From NCBI GenBank assembly GCA_963808965.1, contig CAWEHU010000026.1, positions 1 to 64,000 of the forward strand: a stretch of DNA of 64,000 nucleotides. Direction: 5' to 3'. Shown here one piece after another: positions 50,169 to 58,589 of the stretch; position 1 is the first letter of the stretch, and each line of letters starts with the position of its first letter. The notes under the pieces are model-generated. The model was not told the origin of the DNA, made no database searches, and saw nothing but the letters and a program-made list of their open reading frames with translations. This DNA is from CAWEHU01 sp963808965. GTDB lineage: Bacteria > Pseudomonadota > Alphaproteobacteria > Acetobacterales > Acetobacteraceae. The position numbers and the translations under genes are program-made.

Positions 50169-50642
50169 GTGCAGAAGTTCCCGATGACCGCTCCTGGCCT
50201 TCAGCGGCTGGAGGACGAGCTACGTCAGCTCAAGTCCGAGGAACGCCCGGCCGTGATCCGTGCCATCGCGGAGGCGCGCAGCCACGGGGACCTCAGCGAG
50301 AATGCCGAGTACCACGCCGCGCGCGAGCGCCAGTCCTTCATCGAAGGCCGCATCGCCGAGCTCGAGGAAATCGTCTCTTCGGCCGAAGTCATCGATCCGG
50401 CCGGCCTGTCGGGCGAACACATCAAGTTCGGCGCGCATGTCTGGCTGGTGGACGAGGAAACCGAGCGCGAATCGACCTATCAAATCGTCGGGGTCCATGA
50501 GGCCGACATCAAGCTTGGCCGGATTTCGGTATCCTCCCCGCTTGCGAAGGCGCTGATCGGCAAGAAGGTAGGAGATACGGTTTCGGTTCCAGCACCGGGC
50601 GGCGATAAATCCTACGAGGTTCTCGGCGTACGGTTCGGCTGA
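50169..50642 (+). CDS. greA: transcription elongation factor GreA
   Basis: 157-aa factor that rescues backtracked RNA polymerase. The start is GTG (reading QKFPMTAPGLQRLEDEL after the initiator) behind GAGGA. The coiled coil carries the catalytic acidic tip in ARSHGDLSENAEYHAARERQ (DLSENAEY). The C-terminal FKBP-like domain includes VSSPLAKALIGKKVGDTVSV and ends SYEVLGVRFG. It follows carB by 120 nt. Confidence 0.95.
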   Translation: MQKFPMTAPGLQRLEDELRQLKSEERPAVIRAIAEARSHGDLSENAEYHAARERQSFIEGRIAELEEIVSSAEVIDPAGLSGEHIKFGAHVWLVDEETERESTYQIVGVHEADIKLGRISVSSPLAKALIGKKVGDTVSVPAPGGDKSYEVLGVRFG

Positions 50643-50686
50643 GCCGCGATGGGAGCGGCCACGGAACGGTCCGCCGCAGGTCTAGG

Positions 50687-51883
50687 ATGATCGACCTCAC
50701 GGATGTTGAGGCGGCGGCCGCGCGCATCGCCGGGCGGGTGCTGCGGACGCCTTCTCTGCACAGCGACGCGGTCTCGCGTGCGACGGGCAGCGACGTGGTG
50801 CTGAAGCTTGACAACCTTCAAGCCACCGGCGCCTTCAAGGAGCGCGGCGCGGCCAACCGACTCGCGCTCCTGACGGAACACGAACGTCGCTCGGGTGTCA
50901 TCGCCGTATCCGCCGGCAATCACGCGCAGGCCGTCGCGCGTCATGCCAGCCTCTTGGATGTGAGCGCGACGATCGTGATGCCGCGATTCACGCCAGCCAC
51001 CAAGATCACGCGTACCGCCGCATGGGGCGCGCGTGTGGTGTTGGAAGGTGAAACGCTCGCCGACGCGGCCGCACACGCCTACGCATTGGCGCGTGACGAA
51101 GACTTGGTGTTCGTCCATCCCTACGACGATCCAGCGGTGATCGCCGGCCAGGGCACGCTGGCGCTGGAACTGCTTCAAGACGCTCCCGATCTCGATGCGC
51201 TGCTTGTGCCAACAGGCGGTGGTGGACTGCTTGCCGGGTGCGCGGTCGTGGGACGGGCGCTACGGCCGCATATGGAAGTGTTCGGCGTCGAGGTGGAAAG
51301 CTACGCTCCGATGGCCCAGCGCCTCGCCGGGGAAACGGTATCGGTCGGCGGCGCGACGATCGCCGAGGGCATCGCGGTGCGCGATGTCGGGGAAATGCCG
51401 CTCGCGATCATTCGCGAGCGTTCGGACGGCGTGCTCGTGGTTCCGGAGCGCGCGATCGAGGAGGCAATCGGACTATTGGCCGAAGGCGCCAAGGTGGTAG
51501 CCGAGGGAGCCGGCGCGGCTGGCGTCGCGGCGCTGCTCGCATTCCCGGAGCGGTTCAGCGGCAAGCGCGTCGGTATTCCCGTGTGCGGCGGCAATATCGA
51601 TGCGCGCATTCTTTCCAACGTGCTCCTGCGCAACCTGCTGCGTGACGGCCGGCTGCTGCGTCTGCACATGCAGATCCCCGACCGTCCGGGTGTGCTTGCC
51701 GACATCGCCGGGAAGATCGGCAGCAGCGGTGGCAACATCATCGAAGTCTCGCACCAGCGGCTGTTTGCCGCGGCGAGCGTGCAGGCCGCCGAACTCGAGG
51801 TGATGGTGGAAGCGCGCGACCCGGCCCATGCCGAGGAGATCGTGCAAGCGCTGGAGACCGCCTACGTCGTCCGGCGTATTTGA
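50687..51883 (+). CDS. ilvA: threonine ammonia-lyase (PLP) with C-terminal ACT domain
   Basis: 398-aa PLP enzyme deaminating threonine to 2-oxobutanoate for isoleucine synthesis. The PLP Lys lies in ATGAFKERGAANRL (residue ~48), with SAGNHAQAVA, the glycine-rich phosphate loop PTGGGGLLAGCA and the VCGGNIDARIL motif. Residues ~325-398 form one ACT-like domain (HMQIPDRPGVLADIAGKIG), suggesting amino-acid feedback control. This is the short single-ACT form rather than the ~510-aa IlvA. Lies 44 nt after greA. Confidence 0.92.
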   Translation: MIDLTDVEAAAARIAGRVLRTPSLHSDAVSRATGSDVVLKLDNLQATGAFKERGAANRLALLTEHERRSGVIAVSAGNHAQAVARHASLLDVSATIVMPRFTPATKITRTAAWGARVVLEGETLADAAAHAYALARDEDLVFVHPYDDPAVIAGQGTLALELLQDAPDLDALLVPTGGGGLLAGCAVVGRALRPHMEVFGVEVESYAPMAQRLAGETVSVGGATIAEGIAVRDVGEMPLAIIRERSDGVLVVPERAIEEAIGLLAEGAKVVAEGAGAAGVAALLAFPERFSGKRVGIPVCGGNIDARILSNVLLRNLLRDGRLLRLHMQIPDRPGVLADIAGKIGSSGGNIIEVSHQRLFAAASVQAAELEVMVEARDPAHAEEIVQALETAYVVRRI

Positions 51884-52320
51884 GGCCTCCCACGGGAAGA
51901 GGGGAAGTTCGACCGCCTGACCATCTCCCATAGGGGAATGTCCGGCCCCCTCCCCCGTTTACGAGAGAGGGCTGGGGTGAGGCGCTACCGCCCCCAATGT
52001 AAAATTTCTCGACGGGGCGCTGGCGCCGCGGATTTCCTCAATTTTGCCGGCCGTCGAACCCTCACCGACGATCGCGGCGATACACTTGGATGCAAATTCC
52101 CGGATTACGGGCATCGCGGATCGGGCTCCGGTCACACGCATCGCTTGTCTACTCTTTCCGATGTCGGAACTTTTTACGTTCTCATCCTGTAATTGTATCT
52201 GAGTCCGCGTTTTAACATGCAGGTGTGTCCCGCCTGCGAAGACAGGCGGTGTACGGATCGGGCCTAACTACTTTAGATTGCAAGGAAAGTCTCGCGGCCG
52301 CGGTGCTCTGTTCAACTTGA
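51884..52320. other. intergenic region between ilvA and the PEP-CTERM gene
   Basis: ~440 nt without a supported gene. It contains a segment at about 51945-51982 (CCCTCCCCC... GAGAGGGCTGGGGTGAGG) resembling common dispersed intergenic repeats of proteobacteria. It also has a 7-bp hairpin (CCGCCTG 52230-52236 / CAGGCGG 52243-52249). The 3' portion is less GC-rich and leads into the sigma-54 promoter; activator (enhancer) sites would be expected here, but I cannot identify them. Confidence 0.45.
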
Positions 52321-52336
52321 TGGCACAACCATTGCA
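52321..52336 (+). promoter_or_regulatory. sigma-54 (RpoN) -24/-12 promoter of the PEP-CTERM gene
   Basis: TGGCAC-N5-TTGCA matches the sigma-54 consensus exactly, with GG (52322-52323) and GC (52334-52335) separated by 10 nt as required. It lies 80 nt before the GTG start of the PEP-CTERM gene on the same strand, leaving a ~70-nt leader. PEP-CTERM genes elsewhere are often RpoN-dependent through the PrsK/PrsR two-component system (established for the sorting system), so context and motif agree. Confidence 0.8.
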
Positions 52337-52415
52337 TTTTTAGGCGAGCTGTTTTGTGGCCCTGCCAGCCAAGCTGCAACGCTTTGTGGCTCTGGCAAAT
52401 CAAAGGAGACCTGAC

Positions 52416-53130
52416 GTGAAACTCTCAATTATCGCTTTGGCTGGTGCGATGTTGGCGGCCCCCTTGCTCGCTTTCGGATCCGCGCAGGCCGTGACCATCA
52501 ACTCGACAACCCCCACATGGACCCACCTGGTCGGCGGATCGAACACCCAAATCAACGTGCATGACGGCAATTTTCTCGACGTGCGCTGGGGCGTGCCGAT
52601 GGAGTGGCAGCGCAGCGGCCTGGGTTTCGATCCGGCCTCGCCGCCTGCGGTGAATGAGCCGATCAACACTCCCTTCCTGCTCGGCACCTTGCAGCACTAC
52701 AATAACCCCATCGCCACCGGCAGCGCAGCGTCGAGCGTCGACCTCGATCTGCTGACCAATATCGCCGGCGCGTCGCCTTTGAATCAGACTTTCCAGTACA
52801 GGTTCATCATCAACGAAACCCCGAACGTCTATCCTTGCCAGTTCCCGTCCGGCAATAACCCGTGCGCGGACCAGATTACGTTTCAGAAATCTCGACACAA
52901 CGTCGGCTTTCACTATCGGCGGAGTGAGCTATACGATCGTCCTAACGGGTTTCTCGACGGATCATGGCAGGACCTTCACCAGCGACTTCATCAGCCAGGA
53001 GGGGTCGACCAATAGCGCCGGTCTCTATGCAATTATCACCGCTGCTACACCGGTTCCCGAGCCCCTCAGCGTGGCGATGCTCAGCGCCGGTCTGCTCGGG
53101 CTCGCAGTGATCCGTCGTCCGAAGGCCTGA
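52416..53130 (+). CDS. PEP-CTERM sorting domain protein (frameshift near 52887)
   Basis: Reconstructed ~237-aa exported protein. A GTG start behind AAAGGAG opens the signal peptide MKLSIIALAGAMLAAPLLAF (cleavage after AQA). The body has TWTHLVGG, VRWGVPMEWQRSGLGF and LGTLQHYNNPIATG, which recalls the THxN family of PEP-CTERM proteins with Gln for Thr. The C-terminus is a PEP-CTERM anchor: VPEP, a hydrophobic stretch (LSVAMLSAGLLGLAV) and IRRPKA. An AAA run at 52887-52889 carries one A too many; with two, the frame reads QNLDTTSAFTIGGVSYTIVL. It would be cleaved by an exosortase and exported to the surface or matrix; no exosortase gene is in the window. Confidence 0.85.
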
Positions 53131-53155
53131 ACCGCTTCTGCCGCTTGCTAGGAAC

Positions 53156-53192
53156 AAGGCCGCCGGAGCACCCGGCGGCCTTCGTCTTTCTA
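53156..53192 (+). terminator. rho-independent terminator of the PEP-CTERM gene
   Basis: An 11-bp perfect stem (AAGGCCGCCGG / CCGGCGGCCTT) with a 5-nt loop, followed by CGTCTTTCT, 25 nt after the stop codon. The sigma-54 promoter and this terminator bracket the PEP-CTERM gene as a single-gene transcription unit. Confidence 0.85.
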
Positions 53193-53204
53193 AGCCGTCC
53201 CCGC

Positions 53205-53450
53205 TCACGGCCAGAGATGCGCCAGATGCAGCACCACGAAAACGATGGCGGCCAGCAACGCGATCACCTCGACCACCTGAAGATCTCCAATCCAATGCGT
53301 CGGTCCGCTCGCCGGCTGCACGGGATTTTCGCCTTCCTTGGACAGAAACACCGGATGACCGCCCGCGCAGTTCCAGAGCGCCAGGGAAGACCAAATGTCC
53401 GTCCGGTCCTCACAAATCCGCGACATCTCCGTAGGTGTGATCTGGTTCAT
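53205..53450 (-). CDS. small predicted membrane protein
   Basis: 81-aa frame with a polar N-terminal region containing two Cys (ICEDRTDIW, ALWNCAGGHPVFLS) and one C-terminal transmembrane helix (VVEVIALLAAIVFVVLHLAHL). A GGAG site lies ~11 nt before the ATG. It is divergent from the Crp-type gene 73 nt away and convergent with the PEP-CTERM gene. No family recognised. The tail-anchor-like topology makes it more credible than a chance frame, but it is unproven. Confidence 0.5.
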   Translation of the reverse strand: MNQITPTEMSRICEDRTDIWSSLALWNCAGGHPVFLSKEGENPVQPASGPTHWIGDLQVVEVIALLAAIVFVVLHLAHLWP

Positions 53451-53522
53451 CGCAATGCGCGCTCCTTCGCCGTTCGATCAGGGCTCTGGGCCGAACCTGG
53501 CCCGGCACGCGCGGGGGCGAAT

Positions 53523-54518
53523 ATGAACCAGGTCACAGCGACGGCGGGTCTGGCGCGGCGGTCCGCCGAGATCGCAATTCCCGGTCAAGGCCGCGAGGAT
53601 TGGATCATCGCGCTGATGCGGCAACACAAAGTTCTGCACTGCCTGGGACTGGATGACCTCCGGACGCTGGTCCGTCAGGCGACGCTGCTGCAATTCCAGG
53701 AGCGAGACGCGATCTTCCTCCAGGGCGACGAAGGCCAGAGTGTGATGGCGGTCATCAGCGGCTTCGTGAAGCTTTCGTCCAGCACCGTAGCGGGGCGCGA
53801 GGTGTTGCTAGAGCTGGCTGGCCCCGGAAGTGTTTTTGGCGAGATGGCTGTCCTGAATGGCTGGCGGCGAGCGACGGACGCTCACGCGCTCTCAGCCTGC
53901 CAGATCCTGTCCATCCAGGGCAGGGTATTCACTCAGACGCTCGCGCAGGTGCCCGCGGCCATGTTCGGCCTCATGCGCGTGCTCTGTCAGAGGCTGCGGC
54001 GCACGACGGAGCAGGTGACGGATAGCGTGGACCTTCCCGCGCCCCAGCGCGTCGCCAAGGCGCTGGTTAATCTCGCGGCGCTGCATTCCCACCCGGTTCG
54101 GGAAGGCTTGCGGATCGCCCTCCAGCTTTCGCAGCGTGAACTTGGGGCGATGACCGGCCTCACGCGCGAGAGCATCAACAAGCATCTATCCGGCTGGCGC
54201 GACGAGGGCCTCATCAGCATATCGGACCGCTGCGTCACCCTGCTCGACGTAGCGGCGCTCCAGCAGATGCTCGCAGAATCCCGAGCCGAGTTAGCGCTCT
54301 TACTGGGCGGATGGCGGCTCGGAGGGCGTGGTAAGGCCGCCGTCCGGGGCAACGGGCTGGTCGCGATTCTCATCGGCCTGAGGCTCCGACTTGGTCCGAG
54401 AAAGGCTCCCCGGAGGGAGCGCGGCCCGCTTACCGGGCATGTCACGGTTCGCGACATCGCGGTTTTCATCCTGGACTTCATGGATCTTCGCCGCATCCTC
54501 GGCCGGACCGTTCGCTGA
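53523..54518 (+). CDS. Crp/Fnr family transcriptional regulator
   Basis: The N-terminal cyclic-nucleotide-binding-like domain (LQFQERDAIFLQGDEGQSVMAVISGFV...GSVFGEMAVLNGWRRATDAHA) is followed by a dimerisation helix and a winged HTH (LSQRELGAMTGLTRESINKHL, WRDEGLISISD). No Fnr-type N-terminal Cys cluster, so not an Fe-S sensor of that kind. The recognisable protein ends near 54290. The remaining ~75 codons look non-homologous and lie antisense to a plausible minus-strand gene. A one-base insertion before 54282 would make TAG at 54292-54294 the true stop (~256 aa, a normal family size). Start behind GGGGGCG. Confidence 0.85.
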   Translation: MNQVTATAGLARRSAEIAIPGQGREDWIIALMRQHKVLHCLGLDDLRTLVRQATLLQFQERDAIFLQGDEGQSVMAVISGFVKLSSSTVAGREVLLELAGPGSVFGEMAVLNGWRRATDAHALSACQILSIQGRVFTQTLAQVPAAMFGLMRVLCQRLRRTTEQVTDSVDLPAPQRVAKALVNLAALHSHPVREGLRIALQLSQRELGAMTGLTRESINKHLSGWRDEGLISISDRCVTLLDVAALQQMLAESRAELALLLGGWRLGGRGKAAVRGNGLVAILIGLRLRLGPRKAPRRERGPLTGHVTVRDIAVFILDFMDLRRILGRTVR

Positions 54519-54536
54519 CTCGCTCTTCGTGTTCAT
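54300..54536 (-). CDS. small hydrophilic hypothetical protein
   Basis: 78-aa acidic, Pro/Glu/Asp/Asn-rich protein (MNTKSESANGPAEDAAKIHE, VQDENRDVANRDMPGKRAAL) with no domain. A GGAGGAGG ribosome site lies ~9 nt before the ATG. Its stop is 6 nt from the likely true stop of the Crp-type gene. It occupies the strand opposite to the apparent C-terminal extension of that gene, so only one of the two can be real there; I favour this one. Confidence 0.45.
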   Translation of the reverse strand: MNTKSESANGPAEDAAKIHEVQDENRDVANRDMPGKRAALPPGSLSRTKSEPQADENRDQPVAPDGGLTTPSEPPSAQ

Positions 54537-54610
54537 GGGTCGGGACCTCCTCCGGAAGGAACCCTCGGGCCTCGCACCGGTTGCCTTCACCCGGCAGTAG
54601 CAACGGTGGG

Positions 54611-57600
54611 ATGATGACAGCCAAAAAGTCGATCGCGCTTCCCTCCGAGCCGGACGGGCTGTTGGCTGCCCGCCTGATCGAGGAGATCGCCCGGAGCGCC
54701 GCCTCGGACGTCATCATGGTGGCGCGCAGCGAGACGCGGGCCGCGCGCCTGCAGCAGGCCGTCGCCGCGCTGGCGCCCGAGATCGGGTCCCTGCTGCTTC
54801 CCGCATGGGACTGCCTCCCCTATGACCGGGCCTCGCCGTCTCGCACCGTCATGGGCGCGCGCATGGAGGTGCTGCACAGGCTGAGCACGCAACGTGGAGG
54901 GCCTGTACTGCTGATCGCTTCGGTGGACGCGGCCAGCCAGCGATTGCCGCCGTTCTCCTCATGGGCGGCGCTGACATTGCGGGACGGCGAGGATATCGAC
55001 CCGGAGGAGGTCCGACTTTGGTTGGAGCGGCTGGGGTACGACCTTGGGGATCAGGTCGAGGAGGCGGGCGACGCGGCGATCCGGGCTTCCGTGATCGACG
55101 TATTCCCGGCCGCGGCCCGACTGCCTTGCCGGATTGAACACACCGACGGCCGCATCACGGAGATCCGGCAGTTCGATCCTCTGACGCAGCGGAGCCGGGA
55201 TAGCGTTCCGGAGGTAACACTACCGCCCGCCTCGGAACTGGTATTGCCGAGTGGGAGCGACACGACCCATAGGCCGGGCATCGAGCACCTCTTGCCTGAG
55301 TTCCATCCGGACCTCGTCACGATCTTCGAGCTGATGCCGAAAGCGGTCATGGTACTGGATGCCGAGGTGGATGACTTGCGGGCCCAGTATCGCGCCGACG
55401 TTAAGGAGGCCTTCGCCGCCGTCAGAGCGCTGCCCGGGAACAGTCGCGCCAATCCCTCGGCCCCGGATCGACTTTACCTCGATGCGGCAGCCTGGGACGC
55501 GGGGTGCCGGGACCGGCCGCTCTGGCGCGTTGCTTCCGGTGCGGATGAGTCGCCCGGAGCCCTGCCGCGTTTCCGCCGGCTTAGCGATTTCGTGGAGTTC
55601 GCCCGCGGGCAATCCGCGGCCGGGCTCCGGATCGGCTTGTCAGGTCCGGCACGGGCGCGGCGCGTGCTGGTCCGGGCGCTCAGACAGGAGCCGGAGCCGG
55701 TCAGCGGATGGCTCGCCCTTAAGTCTTCGCCGCCCGGAACGCTCGCGACCCTCGAAGGATCGCTGGAATCCGGTTTCCTGGACCCGGATGCAGCGGTCAT
55801 CACGCCGGCCGACGTTCTGGGCAATCGGATCGGCCAGAGGAGCGACAACGACGTTCCGGCGGCCTTCGAGATGGCGCTGGCGCCTGGCGATGCCGTGATC
55901 CATCTGGATCACGGCATGGGCGCCCTGCGCGGGATCGAGACCATCGCCACAGACGAGACCGCGACCGACTGTCTCCGCCTGGAATACGCCGGTGATGCAA
56001 AGCTGCTGGTGCCCGCGGAAGAGATCGACCGCTTGTGGCGGTATGGCGCGGAAGCCGACGGCGTGACCCTGGACCGCCTCAAAGGCAAATCCTGGCCCAA
56101 GCGCCGCGCCGAGGTCGAAGCCGACGTGATCGAAACCGCGCAACGCCTGGTGGCTCTAGCGCGCAAGCGAGAGATGACGGAAGCACCCGTCCTGACCGCG
56201 CGGGGGACAGCGTACGCCCGGGTCGTGGCGCGGTTTCCTCACACGCCGACTCCCGACCAGGCCGAAGCGATCACCGCGGTGGAGGCGGATCTGGCAGCCG
56301 GGCGGCCGATGGACCGGCTGGTCTGCGGCGACGTCGGATACGGCAAGACCGAGGTAGCCTTGCGTGCAGCCGCGATCGCCGCACTCAGCGGCTGGCAGGT
56401 CGTCCTGGTAGCGCCCACGACCGTCCTGGTGAGACAGCATCTGCAGACGTTCCGGCGACGATTTGCCGGGCTTGGCGTCCGCGTCGCCTCCCTCTCCCGG
56501 CTCACGCCGGCCGCTGAGGCGCGTGCCGTCCGCGCCGGGCTCGCGGATGGGAGCGTCAATATCGTCATCGGCACCCAGGCGCTGGCCGGCAAGAACGTAC
56601 GCTTCGCCAAGCCGGGACTGCTGATCATCGATGAGGAGCAGCGGTTCGGCGTGCGGCAGAAACAGGCGCTCCGGCGCCTGCGCGACGGCATGCACGTCCT
56701 GACGCTGACGGCCACCCCGATCCCCCGCACGCTCCAGGCTGCCCTTGCCGGGTTGCAGGAGCTCAGCGTCATCGCGACCCCGCCCGCTCGGCGGCAGCCG
56801 GTACGCAGCTTTCGCATCCCCTTCGATGCGGCGGTCGTCGGCCAGGCCTTGCAACGGGAACGGCGGCGCGGAGGTCAGAGCTTCGTCGTCTGTCCGCGCG
56901 TGGAAGATATCGCGCCGATGCGGGCGCGTCTCGAGCAGGCGGCTCCGGGGCTCGATTTGATCGAAGCGCATGGCGGGATGAAGCCCGAGCAGTTGGACGA
57001 TGCGATGCTGCGTTTCGCCAATGGCGAGAGCGACGTGCTGCTGGCGACCAACATCGTCGAATCGGGCTTGGACGTACCGCGCGCCAATACGATGCTGATC
57101 TGGCGGCCTGACCAATTCGGCCTTTCCCAGTTGCACCAGCTCCGTGGCCGGGTCGGCCGCGGGCGGGCGCGGGGTATCGTCTATCTGCTCACCGATCCGG
57201 AGACGAGGCTGGGCTCGGCCGCGGCGAAGCGGCTCGACGCGCTGGAGAGCCGCGATCGGCTGGGAGCCGGGTTCTCGATCAGTGCGCGAGACCTCGATCT
57301 GCGCGGTGCGGGCGATCTTTTGGGCGAGGACCAGGCGGGGCACGTGAAGCTGATCGGGCTCGAGCTCTATCAGCACCTGCTGCGCGGGGCCGTTTGCGTG
57401 GCCCGTGGTGAGAGGCCGCCCGAGGCTTGGACGCCCGAGTTGACCCTCAATCTGCCCGCCTATCTGCCCGCCGAATATGTCGCAGACGAGGCCTCCCGGC
57501 TGACTTTGCATGCCCGGCTGGGCCGGGCGGTGGGAGACGGCGATGCCGAGGCGATCACGCTGCTGGAGGAGGAGGTCGAGGACCGCTTCGGCCCGCACCC

Positions 57601-57868
57601 CGAGCCGGTGCGTCACCTGTTCGCGCTTGCGGAATTGCGCGTCACCTGCCGGCGATTGGGTGTAGCGCGGCTGGAGGTCGGCCCCTCCGGGGCGGCGGCG
57701 GACCTTCGAACTCCGCCGCGAGCGGAACTGCCCGAGTTGGAGCGGCGGGGGAACCGGCTCGTGCTGCGGCGCGAGAGCCGCGATCCGGGCGCACGGCTGG
57801 ATGCCGCGCGATCGCTGCTAGGGGCCCTGCAAATACCGCGGAACACCCGCGTCCGGGAGCTGGCATAA
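54611..57868 (+). CDS. mfd: Mfd-type (transcription-repair coupling factor) helicase
   Basis: 1085-aa SF2 translocase. The N-terminal UvrB-like part (~1-330) is followed by an RNA-polymerase-interacting CarD-like module (GDAVIHLDHGMGALRGIETI ... LRLEYAGDAKLLVPAEEIDRL). The motor has Walker A VCGDVGYGKTEVALRAA, DEEQRFGVRQKQ, TATPIPRTLQAALAG, and the RecG/Mfd TRG region LRGRVGRGRARG...DLDLRGAGDLLGEDQAGH. A C-terminal TRCF domain follows. It is shorter and more diverged than usual Mfd (~1150 aa), so it may be a paralogue rather than the main TRCF. Start ATGATG at 54611. Confidence 0.75.
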   Translation: MMTAKKSIALPSEPDGLLAARLIEEIARSAASDVIMVARSETRAARLQQAVAALAPEIGSLLLPAWDCLPYDRASPSRTVMGARMEVLHRLSTQRGGPVLLIASVDAASQRLPPFSSWAALTLRDGEDIDPEEVRLWLERLGYDLGDQVEEAGDAAIRASVIDVFPAAARLPCRIEHTDGRITEIRQFDPLTQRSRDSVPEVTLPPASELVLPSGSDTTHRPGIEHLLPEFHPDLVTIFELMPKAVMVLDAEVDDLRAQYRADVKEAFAAVRALPGNSRANPSAPDRLYLDAAAWDAGCRDRPLWRVASGADESPGALPRFRRLSDFVEFARGQSAAGLRIGLSGPARARRVLVRALRQEPEPVSGWLALKSSPPGTLATLEGSLESGFLDPDAAVITPADVLGNRIGQRSDNDVPAAFEMALAPGDAVIHLDHGMGALRGIETIATDETATDCLRLEYAGDAKLLVPAEEIDRLWRYGAEADGVTLDRLKGKSWPKRRAEVEADVIETAQRLVALARKREMTEAPVLTARGTAYARVVARFPHTPTPDQAEAITAVEADLAAGRPMDRLVCGDVGYGKTEVALRAAAIAALSGWQVVLVAPTTVLVRQHLQTFRRRFAGLGVRVASLSRLTPAAEARAVRAGLADGSVNIVIGTQALAGKNVRFAKPGLLIIDEEQRFGVRQKQALRRLRDGMHVLTLTATPIPRTLQAALAGLQELSVIATPPARRQPVRSFRIPFDAAVVGQALQRERRRGGQSFVVCPRVEDIAPMRARLEQAAPGLDLIEAHGGMKPEQLDDAMLRFANGESDVLLATNIVESGLDVPRANTMLIWRPDQFGLSQLHQLRGRVGRGRARGIVYLLTDPETRLGSAAAKRLDALESRDRLGAGFSISARDLDLRGAGDLLGEDQAGHVKLIGLELYQHLLRGAVCVARGERPPEAWTPELTLNLPAYLPAEYVADEASRLTLHARLGRAVGDGDAEAITLLEEEVEDRFGPHPEPVRHLFALAELRVTCRRLGVARLEVGPSGAAADLRTPPRAELPELERRGNRLVLRRESRDPGARLDAARSLLGALQIPRNTRVRELA

Positions 57869-57950
57869 GCATTGAAAGCAACCGATCGTTCCCACATCCA
57901 TTCTTGCCGGCAACACCGGCGCGGACTTGAATGGCGGATGGGTTCCGGTC

Positions 57951-58583
57951 ATGCGCGATGAGATCCAGGCTTTCAAGCGTGAGCGGATCCTGCAGGAAGC
58001 GGTTTCGCTGTTCTATGAGCGGGGCTTTACCGGGACCACGCTGGACGATATCGCGCATCAGCTCGGCGTGACCAAACCGTTCATCTACACACATTTCAGG
58101 AGCAAGACCGACCTGCTGGCCGCCATCTGCGTTCCGATGATCGAGAAGGTCGTCGCCATCGCATGCAAGGCGGCCGAAAGCAGCGGCTCCGCCAGGGAAC
58201 GGCTGCGCGCGCTGATCGTCGAATTCATGAGCATCGTGCTGGAGCGGCGGGCGAACATCACAATCTATTTTCGTGATGAACGAAGCCTTCCTGTGGAGAT
58301 CCGGACAGAGATCGATGCGCTTCGGAGGAAGTTCGACCGCTGCTTGGCGCGATTGTTGAAGGACGGGATCGATTCCGGCGAATTCGCGATCCCCGACGTG
58401 AACCTGACGGCGCTCGCCATGGGCGGCATGGTCAGTTGGGCCTACATCTGGCACCGGCCGACGGGGCGCCTGGCGGTTGACGAATTGTGCAACCACATGG
58501 CCGATCTCGCACTGCAAATGGCCGGCGTACGGGTCGCGCAAGGCTCCGATCTGCCCGAGCCACAGACCGGAGCCTCAGCGTAG
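57951..58583 (+). CDS. TetR/AcrR family transcriptional regulator
   Basis: 210-aa regulator. The N-terminal HTH (RERILQEAVSLFYERGFTGT, TLDDIAHQLGVTKPFIYTHF) is textbook TetR; the C-terminal ligand domain ends with MVSWAYIWHRPTGRLAVDEL, a pattern shared with fatty-acid/acyl-CoA-responsive regulators. Ligand and targets unknown. The start is ATG 57951 behind GGATGGG; a TTG at 57927 is an alternative. Follows the Mfd-type gene by 82 nt and is convergent with glmS, 6 nt apart. Confidence 0.9.
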   Translation: MRDEIQAFKRERILQEAVSLFYERGFTGTTLDDIAHQLGVTKPFIYTHFRSKTDLLAAICVPMIEKVVAIACKAAESSGSARERLRALIVEFMSIVLERRANITIYFRDERSLPVEIRTEIDALRRKFDRCLARLLKDGIDSGEFAIPDVNLTALAMGGMVSWAYIWHRPTGRLAVDELCNHMADLALQMAGVRVAQGSDLPEPQTGASA

Positions 58584-58589
58584 AAAGGG

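Noticed and set aside
56156..57616. ~490-codon open frame on the minus strand
   Set aside because: Antisense to the Mfd-type helicase; no recognisable motifs, so treated as a codon-bias shadow.
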